Assembly (NCBI GenBank): GCA_944990035.1 | Contig: CALYLX010000136.1 | Span: 558,001 to 622,000 of the forward strand | Origin: Clitopilus passeckerianus | Taxonomy: Eukaryota > Basidiomycota > Agaricomycetes > Agaricales > Entolomataceae | Length of the DNA stretch: 64,000 nucleotides | Reading direction: 5' to 3' | In this document: positions 10,678 through 22,853 of the stretch, piece after piece | Numbering within the stretch: position 1 is the stretch's first letter | Layout: each line of letters starts with the position of its first letter | Notes under the pieces: generated by a model | Databases searched by the model: none | What the model was told of the DNA's origin: nothing | What the model saw: only the letters and a program-made list of their open reading frames with translations | Program-made: the position numbers and the translations under genes

Positions 10678-10865
10678 CCTTGCGCTCCAGAGTCAATGAG
10701 AGCTTTTGTGCTGGTGATTGTTGTATTTCCATTTAGGGGGTCTTGTAGAGAGATTGGGATACGCATAGATTCAGCATAAAAATCAGTAGCTACAAGTACA
10801 CTGGAAATATTAATTGGGCGAGGAAGTACTGACATCGGCTTTGCAGTCTTCCTCTTCAAAAACCC
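10678..10865 (-). pseudogene. Element B pol, protease start only
   Basis: Pol is in the -1 frame relative to gag and begins at GGGTTTT (10859-10865). In the pol frame a TGA sits directly upstream of GGG, so the frame can only be entered by slippage. It reads through LKRKTAKPMSVLPRPINI to the protease active site ALIDSGAQG, then is cut by the element A LTR. Confidence 0.75.
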
Positions 10866-12330
10866 TCAGCCTCTGCTTCGGTGTAGAATTCAGTGGCTTC
10901 TTCTTGGGGCATGTCAGCTAGGACTGCTCTGACATATTTGATCAACTTGGCTCCCTTCTCAGGTTTCTTGTAGAAACGGCTGTCGTTGTTGTTAGGATAG
11001 GTCCTTCCAAAGTTCTTTCTTTGAAGACACTGTTGGATCATGTGACCCTTCTTGGAGTAATAGTAGCACAAGTTGTTCTTCTTGTGGTGTTCTCTTTCCT
11101 CCTGGGTGAGGCGGCATTTGGGTGGATCAGTGGTGAAACAATCAACATCCATAGCCATTGGGTCTCGGGCTCCAGTAGGTGTTTTGTAAGCACCTTTGAC
11201 CATATCAGATGTCTTGATGATACGGGTATGTCCCATGATTGTCTTGGCACGTCGCCAGTTGTTGTCAAACTGGATGGCTCTTTTGACCCAATTGTCAAAT
11301 GTGGTAGGAGGGGGATCAGAAAAGAGAATCTTCTCTTGACATTTGGGGGTAAGTCCTTCCATGAAGATCTCAATCTGTGCAGTGTCACCGCTGAGATCGG
11401 TTCATGTGAGAATGTTCTTGAAGACAGTGACAAATTTGTCAGCTGTTCCATCCTGTCGTAAGGCTTTGAGTTGAAGAAGTACGGCAGCTTTGTCGTTGGT
11501 AGGGGAAAAGGCTTCTTTGAACTGGCAGATAAATTCAGCATAGGTGGCTTTCCTTTCAGCTGCCGAGTATTTATTGTGAAATTCTAATCCCCATGCTGCT
11601 GCAGTTCCTTCTTTGAGGAAGGATAGGGCAATGTGAATCTTCTTGTCATCCTCGAGTTGGTTGAGATTGTTTAGAATGATGTAGTCTTCAAGTTCTTGAA
11701 TGAACTTTCTGGTCCTGGATCAGTCTCCGGAGAACGTCTGGGGTTTGGCTCCAATGTCCTTCTTGTTGCTGTTGTCTTGTGATATTTCGTAGTCGAAATC
11801 GAAATTGGTCTCTGGTTTAATTGTTTCTGCACTGGGGCACTCTTCTGGCTTAGCTGTGGGGCTCTCCTCTAGCTGTTGTTGTACTTGGTGTTCTTCTTCT
11901 TCTTCCTCTTCGGGCAAGACAGAAGCGCTGGTAGACGGGACTAGTGATAGGTTCCTGGATATTACTGTGGGTAACGGTGCGAAGCATCGCTGTTCCTCCT
12001 TGTCTACTTCAATGTCGTGTTCTCGTTGAGCTTGGACAATAGCAGGGGTCTTGTGAGGTCGTTCGGGGGTAGGGAAGTCTAGAGTGTGGAAGTGTCTGTT
12101 TTCAACGGCAACGGTGGTGAATGTGAATTTGCCAAGGGAGAGAAAGGTGTAGCACCAGCAGTTATTGTCATGATTAAAACCGCAGTAGCTTCCATTGGTA
12201 AACTTGTAAACACTGTTGGTTCCTTCTACTAGAGTGGTGTTTTGTGGCGGGTGGTCTGCCTTGTGTATGACTGTGGTGACTGAGTGGTAGCTGCAATGAC
12301 AATCGGTCTGTTGCGTGCTTCTGCTATGTT
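10856..12330 (-). pseudogene. Element B gag, degenerate
   Basis: A continuous minus-strand frame from about 12330 to TGA 10856-10858, with premature TGA at about 11720 and about 11404. Both fit CGA to TGA. No in-frame ATG survives at the 5' end. It contains a Glu-rich stretch (EEEEEEEHQVQQQLEE), a gag core (TFDNWVKRAIQFDNNWRRAK) and a damaged zinc knuckle CYYYSKKGHMIQQC, in which the second Cys is Tyr. That is again a G-to-A change from the CX2CX4HX4C pattern. Confidence 0.75.
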
Positions 12331-12373
12331 GTTGTGGGGTAGGCCTGCGCTAACAATGAGTGGGCCTTCTAAA

Positions 12374-12384
12374 CAGCTTGACCT
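12374..12384 (-). promoter_or_regulatory. Element B primer-binding site, self-complementary to its LTR
   Basis: Two bases inside the LTR the minus strand again reads AGGTCAAGCTG, the exact complement of CAGCTTGACCT at 12556-12566, just downstream of the TATA box. The same arrangement as in element A supports self-priming as a family trait. Confidence 0.7.
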
Positions 12385-12386
12385 TT

Positions 12387-12842
12387 TGTTAAGGCAGAGC
12401 CTAACAACTTAGGTAATACTGTTTACGCTCGATGTCTTTGATAAACAAAGATAGAGATTTGTCAGCAGCTGCAGCTGTACTGACGACCTGGTGAGATTGA
12501 CAAAGCAAGGAACTTAAAGGCAAAGTAGAGAACTAAGCAGTTAGGTAGATTGCCTAGGTCAAGCTGAGGAGCCTTGACCAAATGGTACAGTTTATATACC
12601 TATCTAGTAGTTCTAAATATAACACATGCACAGCATGATGAGTAAGTACATGAGTCAGTATAACTCGATGTGAGTTAGAAGGAGTCAGATAGGGTATAAG
12701 TCTCTCATGATTGTGAGAGATGCGGAGCAAGCATGGAAAAAAAAATGAGAAATGCGCAGTAATGCGCAGCATATGTGAGTAATCATGCATAGGTAAGCGG
12801 GTCAGGGTATGTAAGGAGAAACATATAAGCAAAATCATAACA
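12387..12842 (-). repeat. 5' LTR of gypsy element B
   Basis: 456 bp between TGTTAAGG and TCATAACA, matching the solo LTR at 6104-6588 in inverse orientation. On the minus strand a TATA box (GTATATAAAC, 12590-12599) lies about 30 bp before CAGCTTGACCT (12556-12566). One TGAGTCA remains, and the CTCTCA..TGAGAG palindrome is decayed by transitions. Confidence 0.9.
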
Positions 12843-12846
12843 GGGC

Positions 12847-12989
12847 GTGGGATAACCTCTCCTGCCTGCGTCTGGAAGAATACCCTCTCTTGCGGCGGCT
12901 GCATAGGGTTCCACAAAGGCCTGGGAGGGCCAATATTGAGATCACGTAATCCCAAGATGCTATTCTACCCACTACACTAATAATCCCAC
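12847..12989 (-). other. Possible tRNA-like relic next to LTR B
   Basis: The minus strand starts GTGGGAT, followed by an A-box-like TTAGTGTAGTGGGTAGAATA, and ends ATCCCAC, a perfect 7-bp acceptor-stem partner 143 bp away. An anticodon-arm-like hairpin follows the A box, but its loop has one extra base. No T-arm GGTTCGA is visible, so a working tRNA is unlikely. It begins four bases beyond the LTR B end. It may be an old tRNA gene or a tRNA-derived fragment. Confidence 0.2.
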
Positions 12990-14513
12990 TTCTGCAAACA
13001 TGCCTGGAGAGTTATGGTTAATTCTCTCCAGAACGATGACCAAAACTCAATGAAAGCCACGGGTGGCCTGGTCCACGACTCGGGTCCAGCAATTGCAGTT
13101 GCCAGCTGATGCGAGTCAAGACTTGCCTGACTTTTGCAACATGGATGTCGATTTGGCCAATCATTTCTCTCCTTGGATCTAGTGTGTTTGAATTGACAGG
13201 TATATTTTCCAACTTTTAATTATACACTACCAACTCTAACTAATACACACTCCATTTCTCAAAGATACACTCCAATTTTAATTTCTGTGCAATTTGAACA
13301 ATATACCATCTCTGATAAGATTTGTTTGGTTTTCCATGAATATAATTTCCCTGGGCAATGTTTCCCATCACGTGGTATGAGATTATATGTTCTATCACGT
13401 TGTGCATCATTTCGACCAATCATTATCCCCACCACTCTGCGCTGACACTTGAGACAAAAGCCCCAAACGACATCTACTCTTACTGCTGACTGTAACAGTC
13501 CACAGGTGAAAGCAGATGATAGAAGATGAATAGCAAGCAATAGGCAATGTAGTCATGCATCATATCTGACTTGTTATGGCAATTTATGCAATCATGTGGT
13601 GATTAAGTTGTTATAGTCCTTTATTATTATTTTTTTTAGCATCGACACATGAACACACCAATCTCGTATGATGCCAGAGACACCAAGGAGATGGTATGTT
13701 CATAGCCTCAGCTGTACATTTCAATCTGACTTCAGAACATAGCCCTTTTGTCTCTAGTTGAGGCCGGCGATGCCAGCCAGAGAGATCCAGACTATGTCCA
13801 TCCGCCAAACCATGCGCTGATTTGGCATCAGGTTTGTGCTTTCCTCAAAACTTGGGGTACCAACACTACTGTCAACTGTTCAGGCACTGTATTGAGCATC
13901 CGGATTGCCAGGTAAAGCTGACCTCCAACATACTGCAGTGTGTCAAAGCAGAGTGTCTGAAAACCGTAGCCCCTAGCTTCCAGTCATGGAATGTATTTTG
14001 GCCTCGGCCCAGATAGATCTAAAGAGCCATCATACACAACCGTCCACCATGTGTTTGTCCTGATGCCACTTCGTCAACATTTGAGCTATGGTGTGCGTCG
14101 AAGACGTTCCCAAAGCTAGCATACCTCAGAAGTGAGCATCCTAGATCCAATGTGTGTTGCTTTTGTAGATCAGTCTACTGATTCCCACAATGGCGCTAAG
14201 ACCATGGAGGCAGTAGCCCGAGTATGTTGGCTAAGTTATATAGTATTCCGGGCCATGCATCAGCAAATCCTGGTGTGCTATATGGGGCTATATAGGCCGC
14301 CATAGCACTGTAGCACCATAGCAAGGGTATACCACGTACATAGTTCTCATTAGCTTCTATATCATGTCTATAGTTGCCATGTTGGCTACATAGTACTAAG
14401 TAGGTCTAGCGAGCAGGATATCCACTATAGAGTCTGTCTAGAATGTCCCGGGTGGTTCACTTGAACCAGTTCGGTTTGCTTTGATAGCACTCAAAATTTT
14501 AATAATAAAATAA
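12990..14513. other. Intergenic, no supported gene
   Basis: Short open frames occur on both strands (the longest 93 codons, 13259-13540 minus), but none has splice-site support or a recognisable motif. Several TA-rich, repeat-like stretches suggest decayed transposon DNA. Confidence 0.4.
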
Positions 14514-15263
14514 TCAAACATATCCTATTTCAAGACTAACTACGACATGGAATACTATGCTAATATACAGGCTCCCTGAGTTACCCTTTCCCGCAGCATG
14601 CCTGGCCAGCCCAGGCACTTCATGAGCAGCCGATGTTCCACTTGCATTGCCTCCAGCTTTGGCGGGTCGATGGTTCTCGCATAGCGACAGGGTGGGCGGT
14701 GCATGATGGCAGTGGTCCATAGGTACTTCATGTTGCAGAGAATTGTCGCACCTGTGAGGAAATTATGTTAGCATTCATGAAATAAGGGTGCCATGATAGA
14801 TACTGGGACTTACCAGAGTGCCCCAGATACAAATGGGAGGTGACGATTGTGTTTTGGCAGGTCATTGTTACCACAAGAGTCCTCAAAACTAGGAAAATAT
14901 GATGTTAGCCTTCCCTGAACAAAAGCGACCCATTTGCAGGTACTGCAGTGCGCGTTAGGACTCACCAGTGGTATGTAGGCATTAGGGGTATACGTATGCA
15001 TGTTCTCTCTACTTCCCGTAGTCCACGTATATTGGAAGGCTGTAAAAAAAGTCAGTAAATAATGAAAGAATGAGGAGGATGCTAAACAAGCGCCATCTTT
15101 GATAAGTCTCGTACCTGGTCGTAATGCAACGCGACATACGCGTCCTACAGAAAACCATCACATCCTTATATGAAGAGGAGGCCGTTTGTGTGTGGTGATA
15201 AACCAGGTGGAGGTGGTGAGAGGGAGAAAGTGATGAGAGAAGAACGACAAGTTGACGCGTCAT
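14514..15263 (-). CDS. Small Cys/His-rich protein, five exons, unrecognised
   Basis: Exons (minus) 15263-15204, 15144-15115, 15039-14966, 14888-14814, 14751-14514; total 477 nt, 158 residues. Each of the four introns (59-77 bp) has GT..AG ends and a branch-like CTAAC, CTGAC or related motif, and the frame stays open across all junctions. Pattern: an N-terminal hydrophobic stretch (QLVVLLSSL), then RTCIRIPLMPTYHCFEDSC, GALWCDNSLQHEVPMDHCHH and LSLCENHRPAKAGG. The regularly placed Cys and His suggest one or two zinc-binding knots, like the Cys clusters attached to some basidiomycete transposase families, but no family was identified. It lies between transposons. It may be a real small gene or the spliced end of a decayed larger one; start and stop are tentative. 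Confidence 0.45.
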
Positions 15264-15350
15264 GTTGAACTTCGAATTTGGTCGGAGCCTGAATTTTCAC
15301 TCAGGATGTTTGCGTACAAGCCAACACCATGTTGTGTAGAGAGCGCAGTA

Positions 15351-16958
15351 CAGTGGCTCAAACAATTGTCCCAATGTTTCGCACTTTTTGACTGTTTGGA
15401 CAATAACTCTAGACCAAGTACAAAAAAGACCAAAGTATAGGTACATTTCTAAAAGCATTTAATCTCAGCTTTCAGAATATATTAAAATATTAAAACTCCG
15501 AATGGAATTGATGGAGATATAGTGCAAACAAGACAGACCAACATTGGGACAATTATTTGGTCTTGACCCTTGAAATAAAGAAACCACACATTTAAATGCT
15601 TCAGATACTTTTTTAAGCCAGTATACTGGTATAGGTAGTTTTCAAAAGACCATACTAGTATATGCACAATAGCTCTAGAGGTATCTTCCTGCAGAATTCC
15701 CTTCCATGTGATTGGATTGATAAAAATACAAATAAAATTAGCAAGCTTGATTGAAAGAGGTGTTAAGACTTTTTGATAGATCAGATACCTTTAAAATGCA
15801 AAATATAATCCATATATATAGTTCCAATGCTCTAGGAATTTTTTCTTCCCTTGTAAAAAGTATCTGTTACGCTTTTATATTTTCAGAAAATAAATACTTT
15901 TTTAAAATAGCCAGATTTATGACCTAAATGCAGTAATATTTATAGGAAACTATTATATTTCACTTGGCATTAGGCTTCATATGAGGATCTATAGAAGTTA
16001 CTTGACTTTAGTAGCTGCTTTATGCCTCTAACATAGTCTTTGATTGAGATGAAATAAACCTATTTTAATATCCCCTCTGTGATTACCCATTTTTCATCCA
16101 ATAATCACTTTTCTAATCATGTAGATGCTCTGAAATAGCTGGCAGGACAGCCTATTGATTTAATGGTGTAGTTGAATTCTTGGTAGATTCAATTTCCATA
16201 GCTCCAATCAATATTTTATTGCTTTATACTAATTATACAAATGTACAATGAATATAATGGCAATTACAACTACCTCAAGCAACTATTTTTGATACAATCT
16301 AGGTGTACAATGTAAGCCAATTAGACTAATAGTTGTGGATATAATGTACTTTTGAACAGAAATAGCATTAGTAGTTCTGCAGATACCAATATCTGATTAA
16401 ATACTAATAAATTTAAATAAATAGCTTAGCAGAATGCCTAGAAAAAGTTTCTCTATCATTTAAAATACTAGCCAAAGGCTTTGTTCAAGTAATATAACCT
16501 AGCACAAAGGATTCTGACCAATTTTTCCTAAATAAATAGCAGCAAAAAGTTCAGATAAGCATGTGACATTATAAAAAGTAAATATATCAATGGAGGATGA
16601 GTACTACATTTCTGAGAGCATTGGTGTTGTCTATACTACTTCTATATTATTGTGTTTAGCTATTTAAAAGATATACCTGAGTTATATTATGGTTTCTAAT
16701 GGTGTATAGCAAGCTATACCACTGATGAGCCATTTTTAGGGTCAAGACCAAATAATTGTCCCAATGTTGGTCTGTCTTGTTTGCACTATATCTCCATCAA
16801 TTCCATTCGGAGTTTTAATATTTTTATATATTCTAAAAGCTGAGATTAAATGCTTTTAGAAATGTACCTATACTTTGGTCTTGTTTGTACTTGGTCTAGA
16901 GTTATTGTCCAAACAGTCAAAAAGTGCGAAACATTGGGACAATTGTTTGAGCCACTGT
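15351..16958. mobile_element. 1.6-kb non-autonomous Tc1/mariner-like element with 220-bp inverted repeats
   Basis: TA at 15349-15350 and 16959-16960 flanks CAGTGGCTCAAACAATTGTC ends. The inverted repeats (15351-15570 and 16737-16958) are nearly identical over about 220 bp. The interior, about 1.17 kb, is AT-rich with no coding frame of note. Each repeat begins with CAATTGTCCCAATGTT and ends with its inverse AACATTGGGACAATT, giving four motif copies per element. The ends resemble those of the Tc1 copy at 1724 (CAGTGACTCAAACAATTGTC), so a related transposase probably mobilised it. High repeat identity suggests a fairly recent insertion. Confidence 0.85.
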
Positions 16959-16960
16959 AC

Positions 16961-18450
16961 CCTCTTTCATAGTTTACAGGGTAGATCAAATAGGAGTTTA
17001 TACACTTCTAACAGCTAATATGAGCATTACTCCGTAATAAAGCCTGGACTTAATTTACTATGCCCTCGCGAGCATTTGGCCTTGGTTGGCCGTGGGAGCT
17101 ATTGCCCGAATTGGACATGCACTACCTGGCGCTATGCGTCTCTTGGGCCCTATGGTACACTTTGGCGCTCGATGCACTATCAGCCTCTCACGCTATGGCA
17201 CCTATGAAAAACATGCCGGAATATGGCCCTCTATAACTACCTATGAAAATCAAGATAACTACTGGTAACTATCCCCGCGCTATGGAATCACATCGCAAAT
17301 ATGGCCAACTACTGCTGTGGCTGTGCCAAAATCTGAGTTTGCTGATGTGGATATAAATTCTCCGAGAGCGATCGATCCCGTCGTTCGGCGAATAGGAAAA
17401 TGAAGGGATCTTTATCTCTGGGCAGTGCAATGAATGTTTTGAGAGGAGCCGACCTGAAGAGGGAAAGCAGCATGGCTGCTTTTCAATTCTGTGAAATGCC
17501 ATGCCACGGCAAAGTGTAGTAAACCGCATAATGTCCTTGAACTCCTGTCGAACTCGTATTGGCCGAACCCAGACCGGTTTATAGGCGATCATGGCATGAA
17601 AGAATGTCCTTTCACTGCTGACTGCCAAAACGTGACATGATGAAAGATTGTGAACGTCAGCAAGACACGCCTTGTCTAGCGCCCAAACACAAACGATCAA
17701 GTTTAAACGAGGATTTCATTTCAGGGTTGGAAATGAGGTGATCTTCGCGTCGTCATCACACACGCTAGTGCCAAACGGATAACAACCATTGAAATTTGGT
17801 CGTTGGGCCGAAAAGGAACGTAGAGAAATATACAGGAAAGCGCCAGCTCAGCCAAGTGCAATGTATTGAGGGAATGTCGAGAAACTGGCGTAGTATACAG
17901 AGGTTGACATGCGCATCAAGGGGATTGGCTGAAAAGAATCAAAGGAGCATCGTGGTAACGCTGATAAGGAGGCGTGTTCGGGAATGAAGCACACGGGGGA
18001 AAGATCTCCACTTTCCGAATGTGTCGATAGCGTAGAAAGTTTACGGTATAAGAGCCTGAATAGTGAACGGCTGGGAGGGGCTAAATGCAAGCACGTTTGC
18101 TGTCACTCCCGACGAACGACCCTTATAGTTCCGGTATAAAAACTCGAACAAGGGCTACCTTCAACGTTTCTCCATCGCCAACGGAGGGTCGACGCAAATC
18201 GTGGATTTGTGATACCATAAGTGAAGAACCTCTTCCTCACTTGTTTGGTTCGAAATCATCCCCGCTGGTTCGCTTGCAATCTTCAGTTCAAGTTGAACAT
18301 CAACGTCATCACAGGCAAACTAGAGCTCCCCTTCCACGAACGAATTCCGCGCCCCAGCTCATTTCAACAAACACAACTTCGCCGGTTCATATAAAGTCAG
18401 TTCAATTTTTTTCTCGATTTGGTTCATTTACTCAAACCACCACCACCAGC
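16961..18450. other. Intergenic and UGP1 upstream region
   Basis: No supported gene. A 143-codon minus frame (17269-17700) has no motif or codon character. The frame of UGP1 is open upstream to an ATG at 18085 (122 extra residues, Ser/Thr-rich). This could be 5' UTR or a long alternative N-terminus. Confidence 0.4.
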
Positions 18451-20427
<1,977 letters not shown>

Positions 20428-20789
20428 TTGAGTGGAATATAATGTGCACGGACATATACCTTTTTATTATGCTTTCTCAGTTCATACCATCATGAATCCG
20501 AGTAAATAATCCTCGACGAAAAATGTACGGACTTTTTACGGTCACAAAACGATACTTAGACACCGATGAATTCATGAGACCTCTTGGAATAATGAATTAT
20601 TGCGAGAACATAATAAGGAGAGCAGCTGCATCATGGGGATGCCCAAATCTGTAACTACATGTGTAGGGTTTCCCTCTCACTTTATATCTCCTACATAGCG
20701 GCTGTTAGTCAAGAAGTCTCCCACTCTGGTTAGAGGGAGGGGACGAACCGTTGAGATCAAGTTTCCAGAAACCAGACCTGGTGAATAAC
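20428..20789. other. Convergent 3' intergenic region
   Basis: Spacer between the 3' ends of UGP1 and its paralog. No open frame or structured repeat seen; it should hold both polyadenylation sites. Confidence 0.4.
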
Positions 20790-22640
20790 TTAGCAAGAAC
20801 CGGGGCTTATATCTAAGTGGCCAGGTTTACAGTCTTTGAGAACACAACCATCTGGAATATCTAGACGGTGCCCGTCTTTTGCGTTGACTGCAGTATCCAC
20901 ACCTTGGCTCGGCTTCAAGCAGCTCCAGGAGACGACTCACTGACGACTGTGCCTTTCAACGTCACATCTCTGCCGAAATACACGTTTCCTGACACTGTCA
21001 AGTCGTCAAGTTCCAGCATTTTGGGTGTCCAACGAAGGCGGGTATCAAACTCATGAACCTGATGCAAGGCTTGAATGAGGAATACGTCGAAGAATAAGAG
21101 TAACCATCTCGTTACCTTGTTAAAGCGGCCATCCAACCTGATGGTAGGCAGGTGAGAGAACGAACGCTGCTCGTCAAGCACGAGCACCCCATCTTCGAGG
21201 TTATAGATGTCGCTCCTGAGTAAGAGGAGCTCCATGGGGCTGCGGACGAATAGTGCACGCTCTGGTGGAACAAACATAGTCGGCGTTGGAGGTGGAGAGG
21301 TATGGGATGTATGCATAACCGAGTCCAGCTTCTCCATATGTCGCTTCATGGCTGGAATCCAGTCAGCAGTGGGATTGACTCGGAAGGGTGCTGGTGCTAA
21401 CCGTGAAGGTTTATCCAGAAGCTACCGGTGCTATGAGGTTCTTGCTTGCTGAGTACCCCGTCAACTGGGCCTTTAAATTGTTTCAGGAAATGTTATAGCC
21501 AGTAGTCAAAAAGTTTTACCTTGATTCCTCTGTGGAAGATAGTCAGCAAGGGTTGCAATGGAGAGGATAAGCGTACCATGTGCGTGGCTTGAGTGGCGGA
21601 AACCACCTCTTCCAAAATTGTGGCCCTTTCCCTGAGAAAGTGATATAGGGGCTTGGACTCAACCCTACGATTAGATGAGTATAAAGCGTGCATTCTGGGA
21701 GCAGGGACTGACGTCGCGCCAAGGTTGTCGCTCGAAGAGACGAACAAGAAGCGCCTTCCCTCCTTGAGTAGTTGCTTGAGTAGACCAGACCACTCCAAAG
21801 ATTGGAATATACCGATGCACGCATTTAGTCTGTCCGATGGATTCGACTCTGCTGGCATCTGGGAACATAGTGTAGATACTTCTGCATCGTCCTCTCTACG
21901 AGAAGCCAACTGCCGCAGCGATAAAACACGAACGTAATTGCTTTCGTTCTTTGCTTTTGTCCAGAGTTCTCTGGAATCACTCAGTAGCACAAGAGGAATG
22001 TCCACTCTGGCCATGGTGTTCAACTTGGCTACATGTTCAACAGTTGCATCGACAAAACTCATGCCATCCTCGAGTCTCAGTGTGTGCACGGTATTTCCTC
22101 CCATCCCTGGCAGGGGACATTAGGCGGGCTCGAGATCGTGAGCTAAGCGGAGAAAGGTTATATGTCGACTCCTCTGCCCATGGCTTTAGTTTGAGTACGA
22201 CCAGCTCACGAAGGAGGGAAGATTCGTTACGAGGACAAGGTAGGTTGTTGTAGAGCTCGTTGGTATTGACTGGAAAATGAATTTGATTATCACTGCATAT
22301 ACTTCTGTGTCAACTTTCAACTACACTTTGGCTCATCGACTCACCTATGGCCACCAACGCGTTTCTTCAGTGCATTCAAGAATCTCACCTGGTTCACATT
22401 CAAAGCTTAGAGAGGGCCAAATAGAAACAGCAGAGCTACTTACTGCGACCTTGCCGGTTTCTGTTCGGGTCAGCCCAGCAATTTCGGAATTCCCGACTTC
22501 CAGAGAGGGTTGGAGAATTCGACGAGGTTTGTGTGCGCGAAGACGCCATAACTGATCAATTGGATTCGGCAAAGCCAGCATAGTAGGAGAAAGGTCAAGC
22601 CTATTAAATAGGCACTCTACACACAGAGTCTTCATATTGC
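20790..22640 (-). pseudogene. UDP-glucose pyrophosphorylase paralog, probably inactive
   Basis: Minus-strand exons read to TAA 20790-20792: 22104 region to 21713, 21664-21577, a 10-nt exon 21529-21520, 21470-21402, 21351-21116, 21058-20941, 20887-20790. The frame is kept across these junctions. Homology to UGP1 is clear: SFVDATVEHVAKLNTMARVD, FLFVSSSDNLGATVE, GSFWINLHAMKRH, LLLLRSDIYNLEDG, LTVSGNVYFGRDVTLKGTVV. The glycine-rich nucleotide loop (NGGLGT) is absent, as is most of the block between the ALK and FLPVK motifs. Upstream exons (about 22640-22150, starting with MLALPNPIDQLWRL) cannot be joined cleanly: the exon encoding NELYNNLPCP is in another frame. It is either a pseudogene or a divergent protein without catalytic activity. 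Confidence 0.6.
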
Positions 22641-22853
22641 CTACATGCCCTTTCATTGAGGCAACCTCATGCACTAGGGTTGCTAAACAGCACGTCCCAG
22701 AATGGAAGTTGGGGTTGAGTCCAGTGTTCAGGTCACCTGATGACAGTAGGACGGGAACAGCCGATCTGAGGCTGAAATTACCTGAACCTTAATTTTGAAT
22801 ATCACCACAAACTCTAGCCGCCTCAAGACTCGCACTCCTCAAGTCCAACCGGC

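Larger units (their letters stand above)
10678..12842 (-). mobile_element. Gypsy element B, 5' LTR, gag and start of pol only
   Basis: Minus-strand remnant of a second gypsy family: 5' LTR (12387-12842), primer-binding site (12374-12384), gag (to 10856) and the first part of protease, which stops at 10678 where the LTR of element A begins. The rest of B is not on the other side of A, where a Tc1 transposase lies instead. Either a deletion or a recombination event followed the nesting. Confidence 0.85.

Noticed and set aside
13259..13540. 93-codon open frame with CLKC and CPGK motifs
   Set aside because: Only two Cys pairs, no neighbouring exons in frame, and no recognisable domain; not enough to call a gene.
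17269..17700. 143-codon open frame on the minus strand
   Set aside because: No motif, no splice support, amino-acid makeup like random translation, and it lies between a transposon and UGP1.
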